From Manduca sexta (taxonomy: Eukaryota > Arthropoda > Insecta > Lepidoptera > Sphingidae): a DNA stretch of 64,000 nt. Shown one piece after another: positions 11,051-25,193 of the stretch. Numbering within the stretch: the first letter of the stretch is position 1; every line of letters begins with the position of its first letter. The translations under genes were made by a program, and so were the position numbers. The notes under the pieces are model-generated. The model was not told the DNA's origin, did no database searches, and was given only the letters and a program-made list of their open reading frames with translations. Location of the stretch: NCBI RefSeq assembly GCF_014839805.1, contig NC_051137.1, positions 7,863,170 to 7,927,169 of the forward strand. The letters run 5' to 3'.

Positions 11051-12710
11051 CAAATACTCGCGGAATGAGATTTGTGGAACGCAGCGTGGACATTTCCCCC
11101 GAGCGTGCAGGGCTCGCGCGGTCACCATTATTATTTATATCCTCCAGAAAAGTACATTTATAACAATATTACTGCGGACCGCGCCCGCCCTCCCCAAATG
11201 ATTTTCCCATTTTCCCAAGATTGCAGGTGTATTATATTTCATGACGGTTATTTATGGTGAGACTTTTATTACAAATGCGTGCGATGTCTCTATCCGTTTT
11301 TTATTGCCGCCGAATTATTTGATGGAAATGTTATTTTGTGACAAATATTGATAGCGCTTATTTATTGGTTATTTCGCTGTACAACAATGTTTAATGACGA
11401 TGTTTTGTTGAATCTGTTTCATTAACATCAAGCTGAACCGCGCATATCTAACAACGTGTTAAGGATAATGCGTTTTAGGGATTTATAATTTTGCAAACGT
11501 CCTAGTATTCTCAAGAGACGGATATATCCGTCAGACGCGGCACCCTCAGTGTTCCCGGACTTGGTCCGAGGCGTTACGAGGCTCATGGGACTGCCGGCCG
11601 CCGATCAACTCTATCCATAACCAATAATCGTAAATAAACGTAGGGCCGCGATCAGCGCCTTGCTCTCGCACAAACTTACACGTTATACGTCAGCAATACA
11701 AACATGTTCCAACAAGTTTTCACACAAAAAACGGCTGTATGTTTATACACAGTAAGGCTATTATTGCGATTCATTTGATCGTTTCTTAATTATCTATATA
11801 AGTATTGTCTCAAATGAGGGCTCATTTGGGATGATATCGTTATAGATCGTTATCGGCTACCAAGCGTCACCAGGTAGCAATATGCGGCGTCCCTTTGTTC
11901 CTGCGCCTCTCGCCTTGACGACTCGATAATGGAATTTGTGATAATATATATTACAAAAGCCTATTTATTCTCTCAAAAGAAAATATTTCCCAACGAGTGG
12001 TTCAGTTCGACTATAGTTTATTTTTACTCGAAGCTCGCGATCCCGCGCATCTCTCCCTATTAAATTTTGTTTGCATTTATTTTAAAGGTGCGATGCTCGA
12101 GGAGACGTGGTATGTGAAAAATTACACCTCAGCCCAATATTTATGGTTGATATTCGGCAGCGGTTCCTTTGTGGGATGAGGGTGTATAAATAACACCTCT
12201 TATCGCGTGGGAGCTTACCCTTAAATGGGATTTATTTTAATTATTTATCGGTGACGCTTCATATTAAAATAAACTGATTTCTTTAATGAACGTAGCTGTA
12301 CTTTGAAAACCATTTATCATTGCCGTAATGTGCTGAAATTGAGCAGTAAAACTATTAGTGAGTCATGTCGGTACGTTTGTGTTTAAACACTGTAAAGAAC
12401 TTAATGAATTGTGAAAAGCGGGAGTAGCTACTTTTATTTATAGCCGCACATAATCGCCGAGTATGATCATAAATTAGTTCTATATTTGGGAGCGGGTTGT
12501 TTTGCATACAGACACGAGACAGCCCGTCTGCACATGCGTGCGACATCAATCTCAATTCCGAAATATTTTTCCGTCTGCGGCGCAATGTCGCCCGTCTCTG
12601 CATTCCCGTGCTCAAATTGTACCGTTGCACCTCGGACACCATGGACACTTTGTTTTTCGATAACTCTCAAGAATGCCCGGAGTTTTATAACTTCAAATGC
12701 AAACTTGTAA
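11051..12710. promoter_or_regulatory. Extended mixed-composition region, candidate regulatory DNA
   Basis: GC-richer patches at 11070-11210, 11510-11660, 11860-11930, 12010-12180 and 12480-12690 alternate with AT-rich links. TTTATTGC occurs at 11300-11307. Frames up to 97 codons around 12355-12772 overlap on both strands, which argues for low stop density rather than a gene. No repeat family recognised. Confidence 0.3.
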
Positions 12711-14320
12711 CATATTTTGTAAGTAATGATCTCTATGTAGTTTCTTACTTTGTAGTCACTAAGAGTTACTAGTTATTTAAGGATAGGAGGTTGCCTAGCT
12801 GTTAACAAGGTTTCATGTTATTTCTAATTTTCTTTCTCCCGATCTACTATTTATTCTTAAACATTATAAATCAATACTCGTGTGAGAGCGTTTATGAAGG
12901 CTCAAAACAAGTAATAAGATTGAAATACAAAGAATTTCAAGAACATAATTTTGACAGGACATAGAAATAAGAAAAAATGGGATATATATTAATCAAGAAA
13001 GAAATATTACAGCGACCACACGAGTAGATGATGGTTGCTGGATGAGTTGTGGCTAGTGCTCTCTCGCGAGATTTATAGGACTCTGTCCCTGATATATGGG
13101 ATATGTGCTACTATTTAAGTATATATTTTACACTGAACAAATATCGCACGTCTGGTTTACGCACTAATTTCTTTCTTACTATTTGTGATCTTGGTTGAAA
13201 ATAGTAATTACTGTTTTGCTGGCTGTTTTGTGAGCTTACTCCGAAAATGTCTAGCTAAAAGTATACCAAGGGTGCAATCTTAGTATTGTGTAAAAAGTGT
13301 CGTAAATAGTTAACTAGTTAAATAGTCAAATATGATATGGTATAGTAGATCCATGAATATAGATATGGAGAAGTCTCGCAAAAGCTGCAAGAATTTTTTC
13401 AGACAATCCATAACCACGAGCCCTCGGCCAGGAGTGTACAACTGAGAAGAAGAAATAGTAGACAACACGCTAAGCGCTGATTCACAGAGGAAGTCCGTAA
13501 ACAGCGGGTACTATATCTAGTGTATCTACACAGGACTGATGTTTTTAAAAATCTAATTTCCTTCTGTTTTTCACATTAAATAATTAATTATAATTCAACA
13601 TTAAGTGTTTTTTGTTGCCAAACTGGAAGCAAATACATATAACATTTGTCCAGGAACATGTCGTCTAGTTTGTTTTATATAAAAAAATTTAGAGACCCCA
13701 TTGTTATCAGCTAACTCAGAAGCCCTTATGCGTCCAGTCATTACTTATTGTTCCTAATTCGTGGACGTCATATGACCAGTTTCCACGTATCTGTGAGACG
13801 GATGGTTGCGGCTAACACGCCGGAATAATGTCTCGATTACCCGGTCTATTGTGGTACAAGTCACAGGGTATAGCGCAGACAGTTTCATATAAGGTTTTAC
13901 GAAAGAACAGCTTTGGTAAGTGTTTACATATAGTCAATGTTTTTTTTGGTTCTCAATAAATTATATTAAGAAAGGGACGAAATGTTGAAGTGAAATGTAT
14001 AAGTTCGTTCATAAGGTTTGTTAAAATTTGTGATCAGAATGTAAACTTTAATAGACAGATAGGTTTTTGTTAATTATATTTGAAGTAAACCCTAAATTGA
14101 TGTGGCCTTTGTCGTTTGTAGTAAAAAAAATACAGACATTTGATACATGTGCATTTACTTTCTAAAAAATAATTTGGAATGATATAACCCATACTCCATG
14201 CATTATATAATATATTCCTTAATGAACATTTTTGAGTCGTCTTTTTTTAAATAACGCAATGCAATATTATACACAAAGTGTAATTGTACTTGTTACAATA
14301 GTGATACGCTAGTACATTAT
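12711..14320. other. AT-rich non-coding sequence
   Basis: No gene. Slightly more balanced patches at 13380-13520 and 13740-13880, neither recognisable. No repeat found. Confidence 0.5.
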
Positions 14321-15480
14321 ACCATTCCCGCATGGAGTGAGTGGTAGGGCCGGCTCGCCGAGGGGAAAATGATTGACGGCTTGGAGAAATTTCATTTTGA
14401 GGCTTGTTGAGGACTTGTCGATAGCGCTGCCAAGTCGCTGCGGACTTGATTACCTCCTCAAGTACCTTTGTGTTGTGGCTCTCGTGTCACACTTCATTTC
14501 ATTCATTTTGTTACGTTATTTACGAGTGATTACACTTGAGAGATCTTTATCATAAATGTTATTTTGGGTATAATCATCGAAATAAGTTTGGTAAATAGGT
14601 TTTGAACTTTAAAGTATAAAGATATTGTTTGTCCAATTAACTATACCTATTCTTAGAATCCTTCTCAGTTTTGATATGTTCCCATTTAAACAATCCACGA
14701 TACGACCTTTTTGTGCTCATTCAAATGTCATATAATTTTGCATACAATATTTTCTTATGGAGAAATGAGAACATGGCCGTGACAGGGGAATTTAATAATG
14801 ACAAAATAATACAAGGTAAGTTTACGGGTAGCCCTTTCTGCTGTCCGTCATACGGAACGCTATTCATGCAAATAATAATATTTCTGGGATATTTGCCGAC
14901 CGCCTAACCGCTGACTAATTTATTTACACGGACCCATTTGCTATTTAGGTATGGCGAGGTATTGTTCTGAGCCAAAAATAACATTATAAAAGAGTGTTAT
15001 AATTTTGATTGACCCTCATTTCGTATTTTGTACGTCACAGTTCACATATGAATCGAATTGATTGAATACAATGGAAAGCGTTTCTCGAGTGTGATTGCGG
15101 ACACTATGACAAATGTGTATCTCTTCATCTCGTGCCCGGAGATTAATGGGCGAGAAAGGTCTCGCGCGCTAGACAAAACCTGCCGCCTGCGCGTACGCAA
15201 CAATTCACTAATTCTACCCGCGACTGGCCGCGTAAACGTTAACGCGACATCCATACATCCCGCTGTAAGCAATGCCGCTTATTATTTATCTGTCGACAAT
15301 GCTATCGCTATTAACCACACATCTGAACCACCGTTGAAACTATTTTTAACCTATTGTCCAGGTGCTCAAAGGTCATATTCGTATCGCGACGTCACACTAT
15401 ACGATGTTATTCGACTCACCGGCGCAGTTAACAAAGACAATAATGACATGATCTAAATGTAAGAACTATAGTTTGATCTA
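14321..15480. promoter_or_regulatory. Mixed-composition region, candidate regulatory DNA
   Basis: Balanced blocks at 14330-14500, 14780-14940 and 15050-15440. The last contains 132 stop-free codons on the plus strand (15058-15456) beginning only at a TTG, overlapped by 76 codons on the minus strand. The translation has no domain I recognise and no intron signals that would make it an exon. I read it as CpG-richer non-coding DNA. Confidence 0.3.
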
Positions 15481-16210
15481 AAATTATATGAGATGAAAGG
15501 GAATTTTGTGCTTGATACAAAAAATATGACAAAAGTGTAGCATTGTGTGAGTGCAGTGCTTTGTTGGGCACAAAACAATGTTAACATGAGAGCATTCCGC
15601 TCGATTAACGTCATAAATGAGAGAAATGTCGCATCAAAAGAAAAGCAGGTGTGCTCTATTATTATAATTTGTCATTTGGTGTCATTCCACTTTAATGTTC
15701 TTTTGTCATTCGTACAGTATATCTATCTTCTTAAGGTTTGTATTGTGTGTTATATTTTTTTGAATTAATTTGAGGTGTCGGTATAATTATTAACAACTGT
15801 TGCACTGTGCTTAAGGTCCATTAACGTTACTAAATGTGTCAATTACTCGTAGTTTATTGCATACCAGTACTTATAAGTGTAATTGACCTCAACGATGTTA
15901 AAACAAAGTGATCGAAAACTATTATTTTGCACATGCGCGGACTATTCATAAGCCAATAAGTATTTATTGCAATACTTCTTTCAACCTTTATAAGTTCATA
16001 CAAAGCGATATTATTATATATAGCACCATAAACTCATGTAATAATATGGATGTTTCCTTTACGATATCTTTTACATAAATACACAATATTGTCATAAAAA
16101 GCTATTACACTTCAAATAAGTTACAAGGGAAATAATAAAGTGGATAACATTATGATCAATAGGCGTACTTAACATATAAATTATTGTTTCACAAATGATA
16201 CAAACTTTAC
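15481..16210. other. AT-rich non-coding sequence
   Basis: No gene or repeat. Two TTTATTGC words lie close together at 15853-15860 and 15963-15970. Confidence 0.55.
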
Positions 16211-17310
16211 GAACCGTTAGTTGAATGACAATGACCAAATATAATCCAAATCTAAACGCCAGAACTCGACAGACGGAATATAAATGTGTGTGTTGGTGCT
16301 GGTGGCTTGTGAACCGTGGACGTGATGCGTCGTTATTAACACAGCCGTGCATTAATGAACAATACCTCGGAGTGCGGAGTGCGCCGAGTCCCGCAGCTCA
16401 CAGTCGCGGTGCGCATCATACTTTCACATAACCAGGCCGCCGGCGTGTCAACTCGACTCCTACTCGGATCCGCTAACCTGCTTATACACATCACGTATTT
16501 GCACACACAAATATTCTCAATCCATAACTCTACGAATTTGTTTTTAGTGGGCATACAGCGGGCGGGCGGTGTGCCACTTATGCCTTATTAGACCAGTTTT
16601 ATAGCTCAAAATTATTCAATTTCATCTGCAGGGCGTATGTTTTATTAAATTCGAGATAATTAATCGACAATTACGATGCTGGACGCTATGGCCGGAGGTA
16701 TACCGCTGTGCGCGCCGCTGCTTAGGAACTAAATGTCTCTTATAAATCGAAGTGCTCTCATGCCGCGCTCAGCCGCACTCACGCCGCGCCCGCGCTGCGG
16801 ATAAATATTGACATTTATGCACATATTGCTCCATATACGATTTTATTATTGTAAAATATGAAGCCGGCGAGCAACGTATGTTCCATTCTTAAGTCCATAT
16901 TGTCCGTAAATAGCCATAAAAATTAGCATATACCAATGTTACTCGTCGTAAACACAAATTACATGGATGTTTAGTTACAAAATGTCTTTGTTTATACTTT
17001 ACAATTTATTGTTGAATTACAACAATACGAATAATTAATGCAAATTAGATGGGCGAAAAACGCCACGCGGCTTTCCTAGAATAATAACAATATATTGCCT
17101 TATTAGGAAGGCTATTATAATATGAGGAAGTGTTTATTAGGTTTGTAGTAATAAGTTTCCTCGAAGGATGTGAGGTTTCCCACGTGGTGGGCGGCATGTG
17201 GCGACAGCCGCACGTCGATCTGATAACATGCCCTCCAGACAACATCCAGGCTTTATCTGCAGACGTGAAATCAATTGAGCTCGCGGAATTATCGCATTGC
17301 AATGTCCAAC
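16211..17310. promoter_or_regulatory. CpG-rich patches with homeodomain-type words
   Basis: CpG-rich at 16365-16470, 16680-16805 and 17165-17300, with TTTATGGC in reverse (gccataaa) at 16913-16920. Overlapping short open frames occur on both strands at 16225-16591 and 17045-17381 and do not resemble proteins. Candidate enhancer cluster; this is inference. Confidence 0.3.
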
Positions 17311-20300
17311 CCTTGCCTAATTGGACATTTCCTTGTACAGATATTACGATTTTAATTATAATTATGTTTACTTTAGTTTAAAACTAACCGCTTGTCACAA
17401 CTATGTAATAAATAGAAACATTTTACGAGGGCGCGTGTAAAGCCATTGTCATGGTTTAAGAATGACGCGACGGTATATCAACCGAAATATAAAACTGCTT
17501 AAATCACAATTAATCACCACTTTAGCCAGAATTTAAGTCATTTATGTGTAACAGTGCTATTTTAGACCTAAACAACGGGGCACAAGATGCTTTTTGGGAA
17601 CAATATACCCGTCATATTCGGTAGCAGGAAATACCGCAGCGGCGTCGTGTTAACAAAAAATCTAAGAGCACGCATTATACTGTTAACTGCGATTTAACTC
17701 ATTTCATATTTGAAACGACTGCTGTTGTCTGATGGCACTTCATTTTATTGTATAATTTATTAGATCAACTTAACGGTCTCGCTGAAAGCGTATTTGTTTA
17801 TGACAGCTGGTATTAACTTCCATTGATATTTTTAACTTAGACAAAAGATTTATTTTAAAACAACAAGCGTACAACAGCAGATGCTGCGATGACTTAATGA
17901 AACCGTTTAAGATGAGTATAAAATTGAGAGATGAACAAAATATACTTTTCATTATTATTTTTATGTACTGAATAGCCTAGCAAAAGTACTAGAAGCGTTA
18001 GTAAAAACAATTTACATCTTAATTTTATAGCAATATTATTTACTTATTTTATGGATTTATTGTATACCAAAAACAAAACACTCTACTATTGAGGTTTTGA
18101 AGTTTGAGGAAAACATAGAAGTACTAAGTAACATTTTTTAAATACTGGTACTCAGTGCAAAAATAAAACGCTTTTTTCGGGTAAACTCACTAGAATAACG
18201 AGTGTTATCTTTCCTTGATCTAAGTTAAACATTCAAAGTTCTTGATATTGAAACTGCAGTAACAGTTACCGTAACTTTTACTATCGAGTTGAGATAGCTA
18301 ACTCCAGTTAAATGTAAGTTACTTTGACTGGCCGTTACCCTACAGCCTGGAAGATGGTACAAACCGACGTGCTACTACTACTAGCCTATATCTGCTGCTC
18401 GGAATCTCTGAAATGGTTCCCTTGAGCTACAATATAAGTTAGAAGAGGTTCCTTAAACAATCGTCTCAGAAAATAAAAAAAATATATATATCCAAAAAGA
18501 CCCACGATAGCAGCATCTAGTTGTTCACGAATTACAAAGTTTATCTGAAAACAATATTAAATAACATTTACAAACTGAATGGGTAATCTTACATCGCTGA
18601 CGTTTGTCGCATTAAAAATGTATAAGTCGACCTCCTTTAATATTTATAAGTGAAGTAACTCGCCATTTCTGTAAATATGATATATCTGCGTCACTTCGTA
18701 CTGAAACATGAACGTTTTCACTTCAACTACTGCAGATTTACAAACAAACATACTTTTCATCATTGCAACGTGTTGAAAAGTTTAAAGTTAAATGGTGACA
18801 TAATTGGTCGGCTTAATTTGAAAATGTCAAACGTTATTATTATAGTTGAAAACTAAATTGATTTCAGTTCAGATCGAAATAATAGTAAAATTCTAATTTT
18901 TCATTAAAAAGTTGTCTGTTACAAGGCAACTACTCTTAAGTCTATTGCTTTAAAAGTAAAATATATAATTCTGATTAATATTCGAATTGTATATTTCATA
19001 ATTAAACTTGACTTAGTTTTACTAAAATCTGTCGTATTTCTTATGTCATTGGTAAGACGACAGCCTTTCAGTTTAATAATTTTTAAGAGCTTACCTTAAG
19101 AAAAACTTAAATATCATTTAGGCAAATTGACGTGCTAATTTAATAGTTGCCTACACTTTCATTTAAATCAAATTAAACGCAATCTATATTAGAGACAATA
19201 ATAGTTCAGAGATTTCGGAACTGAACCCTAAAACTAACTATAATTGAATGTATATTACAAGGCAGCTGTATATTACAATCCTCCTTAGAAATTCTCAACA
19301 AGTCTATTATAAATTAAAATGCTAAAACTAAGACACGAAAAAAATACTGAAAATAATTTTGATTTCACAATCAGCCGAGATTTCCTTAAAATATTTCAAT
19401 GACACGTTTGTATCTAATGATGATATATGCTTCTAAATATTCCAAGTGAGGTGTCTCAATAAATTAATCCTTGCACTGTCAGATGGCAATTAAACGGCAG
19501 AGGGAATTACCACACAATGTGTCGAGTATATCATGCGATGATGTATGGACTCCCGTCTGACTTACTGCAAATGTGGGGCTAACCGCCCATCATACCCGCT
19601 CTATGTCGACTATACACAGGATGGTATTAAAAATATATTTATGTTCTTGGAAACTGTAGAGTGACTTTAAAATCAGTATTTCGATACGGCTTTTTAAGAT
19701 ATATTTTTCTTGAAATAAGTATTTAAGAATTGCTCCGATTGATAACAGATTTGAGTGGTAGACCTGGAGGAATGGTAGATAGTTGCTACGTCTCATGGCG
19801 AGAATTCTTATTGCAATGTTAGAACAGTCCTCAGTTATCAAAGTGTGTTTGTGCGTAATTTGAATTAGAAGGAGCACTCTCTTGGGATATTGAAATTCTA
19901 CCTTGCAACACTGACTGTGCATTATGACTAGCTGTATCAGTCTTAATTTGTTCTCTCTGTCTTACATTGATACATTTGTTATGTGTTATGTCTCTCGGAA
20001 AGCCTATCAAATCCGCAAGTATGCCTTGTGAAACCACTGCATATTTTCTTAATTAGTGTAGAGGTATTAATAATTGTGTTTCCGCGTTTCAACACTTTCC
20101 GACATAGAATGCTTTCATATAAAGTTGGTCTGCCATACCTTCCATTAGATATATCACATATTTTCGCATCTCAATTTACGATGTTTGGGCCGCATTTTTT
20201 CCTAATCATAATTGAAACACAATATTTTTATTTTAGAATTGTAAGTAATTTGAGCATTTTTAACATTTTTGAACACTCTGTACATTTTTCACTACCTTGG

Positions 20301-20590
20301 CGGTACTAAAACGCTTATGACACCGCGATGGGAATGTATTTAATGAGCCAAGTGATTACTTATACAGTAGGTACACGTTTATTTACGCTTTTTGGAATTT
20401 CATTCAGTCCCCTCCGTCCGTTGTAAAAAAGAAAGCATTAAATTAATTAACACCACATTGCACGGCCAATGATCTACGGACGATGCAACGTTTACTTTGT
20501 ATTGTATGTTTATTAACTGGATTAATGTTGTATGTCTATATTACAAACAAATCCAGATATATTTTGTATGTGAGGAAATCTGGACTGATC
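17311..20590. other. Long AT-rich non-coding stretch
   Basis: Over 3 kb with no gene and no repeat I can name. Balanced patches at 18340-18420 and 19500-19615 stand out slightly. The open frames (up to 110 codons, around 19590-20309) translate to hydrophobic, low-complexity sequence typical of AT-rich DNA. Confidence 0.55.
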
Positions 20591-20760
20591 TACTAGATAA
20601 ATAGATAGATAGATAAATAAAAATGTTTATTTTGCCTACAATTAACACACAGTATAACATAAGATAATATACATAGACAATAGACAAGTTCACTATCCAT
20701 TTGTGAAATATTGCAGCCGCAATCAAGCCCCAGCTCAGCTGCTCAATAATATGTTTTGCA
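20591..20760 (-). mobile_element. Possible LINE 3' tail ending in (GATA)n
   Basis: On the minus strand the sequence reads through a short transcript-like end (gcaaaataaacattttta) into tatttatctatctatctatt, the pattern of a non-LTR element tail ending in a microsatellite. The (GATA) tract is at about 20595-20616 on the plus strand. No reverse-transcriptase coding sequence is visible upstream, so this is only suggestive. Confidence 0.25.
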
Positions 20761-21613
20761 ACAAGGAGCAAAATGCTGGTAATTCTGCTGGTAGCTGGTA
20801 TGACGTATCTATACAGTTCTCAATAAATATTTTGCTACTCCAAGTGACATGCCTGTACACGGAAGAAAAAGAAAACAAAAGTGTGTAAGAGTGATGCTAT
20901 ATACAATTAGTAACATCATAGTATTACATAACGTCAAAATTGTTACAAACAGACACAAATTATTAAACATAAAATATAATTTATTAACCAGAGACACCCA
21001 AACAAGTGAGATAGTCTTCGTTACATTTAAAAAGAACTTTAATAGAGCATCGAACCGAAATTTAAATATTCTTTTTTTCTAGATTAATCTATAAAAATCG
21101 AAGGCTAAGTGAAGACTGTGAAGTATAATTTACCGGAAAAACAACTCTAAAACAATGATAAATAAGATGCTTACAATTAAACCTATAAATATTTAGTCGT
21201 CTTTCAGCATTTAAAAAAAAAACAAGTAAAACCGCGATCTCTAAACAGTGCAAACGAACGTAAATTGAATAGCTCACTGAATAAAGACAAAATAAAACCT
21301 TGTTATAAGTATGAAGAGAACAAAAATCTTTATGGTAATGGAATTTATCCGAGCGGTTACAGATTCATAATAAAATGATGTCCATGCATTGTAAAATAAT
21401 GGCATACACGTATCTATTATTATATACCACATTTCACGTGGCCACCAACGTGTGCCGAAGCGTCAGAATTTCATATCAATCCCATTAAAGTTTTATTAGA
21501 CCGTTCATAAGTATATTCATGATTGTGTATTTTGTAACACGATTTTTTAATACATTTAGTATTCTGGTCCTTCTGTCGGCTGTAAGCTGTTGTGTAATCG
21601 TATTTATTAACAC
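20761..21613. other. AT-rich non-coding sequence
   Basis: Nothing recognised. Confidence 0.55.
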
Positions 21614-22635
21614 ACTAGCTTTTGCCCGCGGCTCCGCCCGCGTTATAAAGTTTTTCGGGCTAAAGTTTTTCGTTATAAAAGTCACGCTATATATTTTCCC
21701 GGGAGCCTATGTTCTTCCCAGGGTCTCAAACCGTCTCCATACCAAATTTAATCCTAATACGTTGGGTAGTTTTTGAGTTTAACACGTTCGGGCAGACCGA
21801 TGCAGCGGGGGACTTTGTTTTATGATATATTTTTGTAGAACTTTTTAAGAGGAACAATCCCGTCATACATTATTGTTGCATAACTTTAACCGTTTACGCG
21901 GCGCACGCAACAGAAGCTCTCAAAACTAATAAATTGTCCCCGTTTTTGCATCATGTTTCATTACTGCTCCGCTCCTATTGGTCATAGCGTGACGATATAT
22001 AACCTATAGCACTCCAGGAACAAAGGGCTATCCAACACAAAAATATTTTTTCAGTTCGAACCGGTAGTTCCTGAGATTAGCGATTACTGCTCCGCTCCTA
22101 TTGGGCATAGCGTGATGATATATATAGCCTATAGCATTCCAGGAACAAAGGGCTATCCAACACAAAAAGAATTATTCAGTTCAAACTCCTAGTTTCTGAG
22201 ATTAGCCGTTACTGCTCTGCTCCTATTGGTCATAGCGTGATGATATATAGCCTATAGCACTTCACGAACAAAGGGCTATCCAATACAAAATGATTTTTTA
22301 GTTCGAACCGGTAGTTCCTGAGATTAGCCATTACTGCTCCTCTCCTATTGGGTATAGCGTGATGATATATAGCCTATAGCACTCCACTAACACAGGGCTA
22401 TCAAACCATAAAAGAATTTATAAGTTCCGACCGATAGTTCCTGAGATTAGGCATTACTGCTCCGCTCCTATTGGGTATAGCGTGATGATATATAGCCTAT
22501 AGCACTCCACGAACATAGGGCTATCCAACGCAAAAAGAATTTTTCAGTTTGGACCAGTAGTTCCTGAGATTAGCGCGTTCAAACAAACAAACAAACAAAC
22601 AAACAAACTCTTCAGCTTTATATAATAGTATAGAT
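21614..22635 (+). mobile_element. R2: composite interspersed repeat with five ~123-bp tandem units
   Basis: Starts at actagcttttgcccgcgg, followed by a ~345-bp head (blocks ttcccgggagcctatgttc and taccaaatttaatcct). A tandem array follows with unit starts at 21961, 22084, 22209, 22331 and 22454, then gcgcgttc, a (CAAA)7 run at 22580-22608, and the end tcttcagctttatataatag + tatagat. I recognise head and tail as a very common lepidopteran repeat; single-unit versions are what I remember, so the array is an internal expansion. A second copy is at 56669-58057 in the same orientation. The transposon class is uncertain and no coding sequence is present. Confidence 0.85.
21961..22575 (+). repeat. 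Tandem array, 5 units of 122-125 bp inside R2
   Basis: Each unit runs from ttactgctccgctcctattg through gatatatagcctatagc to ggtagttcctgagattag. Units differ by substitutions and 1-3 bp indels. The last unit carries ggctatccaacgcaaaaag and tttcagtttgga, variants shared with units 4, 6, 7 and 8 of the other array (57001-57985). Confidence 0.9.
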
Positions 22636-24340
22636 TACTGTTTCTTTTGTAACGTTTAAAGACGTTATTGACGATTGCTTGACATGTGCCATAGAAGCTT
22701 TGGAGAATTGCCTTCTGGTACGAACATTCTCGAAGGATTAATTTTTAATGCATGACGCTAAAGGCTAGTTTGCAATTTGCCATAACGTAATCTCATATAT
22801 GTAGTTTCAGGTAGTTGAACTTCTTGAACAACTATACGTCTTTACTTAAACCAGTATTCAGGGCAAAGACCTTTAAAAACATTATAATCGTCATAGAATT
22901 GTAGCGCGGAATCTAACGTATATGTTGAAAATATTGTCTGAAGCCGTGAAACCGCAATTATGTTACAGTTCAGACGAGGTTGTAATCAAATGATTAGGTA
23001 CTCAGCATTGGTTTTTAGAGCAATAAGTTATGCAATTACGTCATAGAATAATACTATTGGGGAAATGTAGGTGTATTATAAAGTGAGTTACATGTCTCTC
23101 AATCGGGTGCTGACTGTTCATACTGAAAATAGGTCGAAGCAAAAATTTACAAAACATGGTAACAGTTATTTTGTAGGAGATATCACTAACAATACAATTT
23201 TTAATGATAATAATTCCTAATAATAGTTAGGTGTGGTAGTTAGGAATTTTAATGTTGTTTTATGTGGAACCTGAAAATAAACACTTATCACTAATATAAC
23301 TATGTCTGTTAATATATAAAGCTGAAGAGTGACCGCTTTTTTTAAAATGCGCTAGTCTCCAAAAATATTGCTCTAATTCGAAAAATTCGTTCAGTACGAA
23401 GAAGCTTAATTCCGATTTTTATAAGCAGAGTTGAACCTGGGAATAGATTAATCTAGTAAGTAGTACCATATATCGACACATGTATTAGGAATTCGCAACA
23501 GTGTCAATGCCGAGTCCGATTCGAATCAATACAAATACCTACGACCAAATACGTCCTACAATAATTTAGTTCCAATCTGAAAGAGTCATAAAACGCTTCC
23601 TAATGTCCGATAATGCAATTCACTTACGTATTAATACACTTAATTATGAATCTGGCAATAAAATGAAAGAGGAAAAGAACATTAAATACAGCTATCACAT
23701 GTTTAATTAATTAATTTGTCCGTCACTTTGAAACTGAATACGCGACATCGATTAAAACTTTTATATAAAATCACATATTCGATTTTTCCATTTCTACTTT
23801 CAACTGCATTTAAATATTGAACATTGTTTAACATCCGTGGGTACGTCGTTAATTATTGATTTATTTAACCTTATCAAATGAAATTTTGACGATAGGTATC
23901 TTTGACAATGTTTTACATTAAAATTCATGAATTGTTTATTATTACGTAAGTTTTATCGTTTTTCAATTGAAAAAAATCCTTAGCATTGTATTGCATTTCC
24001 TGGCGGTATAATTAAGATGTTTTTATAGCGTGCTTTTTGTAACTGAAAGAATTGTGACTATCATTAAAAATATATTTAAAAACAACGCCCAGTATTCATT
24101 TATTTAATAATTTCATAGTATATATATAAAAATCCCTGTGATTATTGACATTAAATTTTTTAAATTATTTACTTAATGCTCAGGTTATTCAAACCACGTG
24201 CGATGTTTACGTGGCAGATGTCATCAAAATCAATATACATGCGTAACGGTCAAGCAACACGTAAGACGTCACACACTTCGACATATTAAAGTTAATTGTA
24301 ACAAATGATATGCAATAAATACATGTTATGATGCAAACAA
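22636..24340. other. AT-rich non-coding sequence
   Basis: No gene or repeat recognised. TTTATTGC-type words (reverse) at 23655-23662 and 24312-24319. Confidence 0.55.
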
Positions 24341-24640
24341 GGATATTATCGCTGTAGGCATGGATGCCCGCAGCTCACGTTCGTCAATCCACGTCTAGAA
24401 TTCTAATATAGTTAAGTTTCGTCGGCCGCTATCGACCGACAAATTCATGCCGTAACAAAATAACGAGACCTCCTCCGCGTCCCTCCTGTCTTAGCCCGAA
24501 CGTACTGAGCCGAATTTATGAAGGAACACCTATAGTTCAAGATACACTGGTCATTATATCCGTAGGCCTGCGACCGAGTTTACATGACACGCACTAGTTT
24601 TATTACCCTCATGTTTCTAAATGGCCCTCATTTCGTTTCA
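24341..24640. promoter_or_regulatory. GC-richer unique block
   Basis: About 250 bp of balanced, CpG-containing sequence (densest 24370-24510) between AT-rich flanks. No coding signal. Candidate regulatory block by composition only. Confidence 0.25.
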
Positions 24641-24870
24641 AACAAATTATTTATATTTTACTACATGGACAGATCGTTTCCCAATCAACTGTTTGACCTA
24701 AAAAGCATTTGTGTAACGCAATGAAGCGTTTACAAATTATGCAGATGGTATCGCTGCGGGGCAAATTGTCATACAATTGATGTATTCGCGTTTGTATTAT
24801 TTGCTGCATGTTTGAACAACATGATGCGGTTATGTTATTATACTATAATATTTAGAAACTATATTAATTT

Positions 24871-25193
24871 GAGCGGCGATAGCGTAGTTAGGAATGGACT
24901 GCCGAGGCAAATATCCACAGGTTCAAAGCCCAAAGGCACACCTTCGACTTTTCTAAAAAAATATGTTTATATTCTTTATGAATTATCACTTGCTTTAACG
25001 GCGAAGGAAAACATCGTAAGGAAACCTGCATACCTGAGAAGTTCTCAATATAAATTTTGAAGCTGTGTAAAGTCTATCAATCCGCACTCACTAGGCCGGC
25101 GTGGTGGACTAAGGACTAATCCCTCTCAGTAGTAGAGGAGGCCTGTGCTCAGCAACAGGATAGTATATAATACAGGACTGATATTATTATTTA
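24871..25193 (+). mobile_element. S1: full-length tRNA-derived SINE
   Basis: Head gcggcgatagcgtagttagg contains an A-box-like word at 24880-24892, and a B-box-like ggttcaaagcc lies at 24920-24930. The body has ttaacggcgaaggaaaacat, and the 3' part has ggccggcgtggtggacta and ccctctcagtagtagagg, ending in gatattattatt. The word attaattt flanks it at 24863-24870 and 25202-25209, a possible but weak target duplication. Same family as 2961-3305 and 44012-44342. Confidence 0.9.

Noticed and set aside
15058..15456. 132-codon plus-strand frame
   Set aside because: It opens with TTG, is overlapped by a minus-strand frame, matches no family I know and has no exon-like context.
20703..20888. Small plus-strand gene
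   Set aside because: AT-rich frame of 61 codons with no domain; its left part overlaps a possible LINE tail on the other strand.
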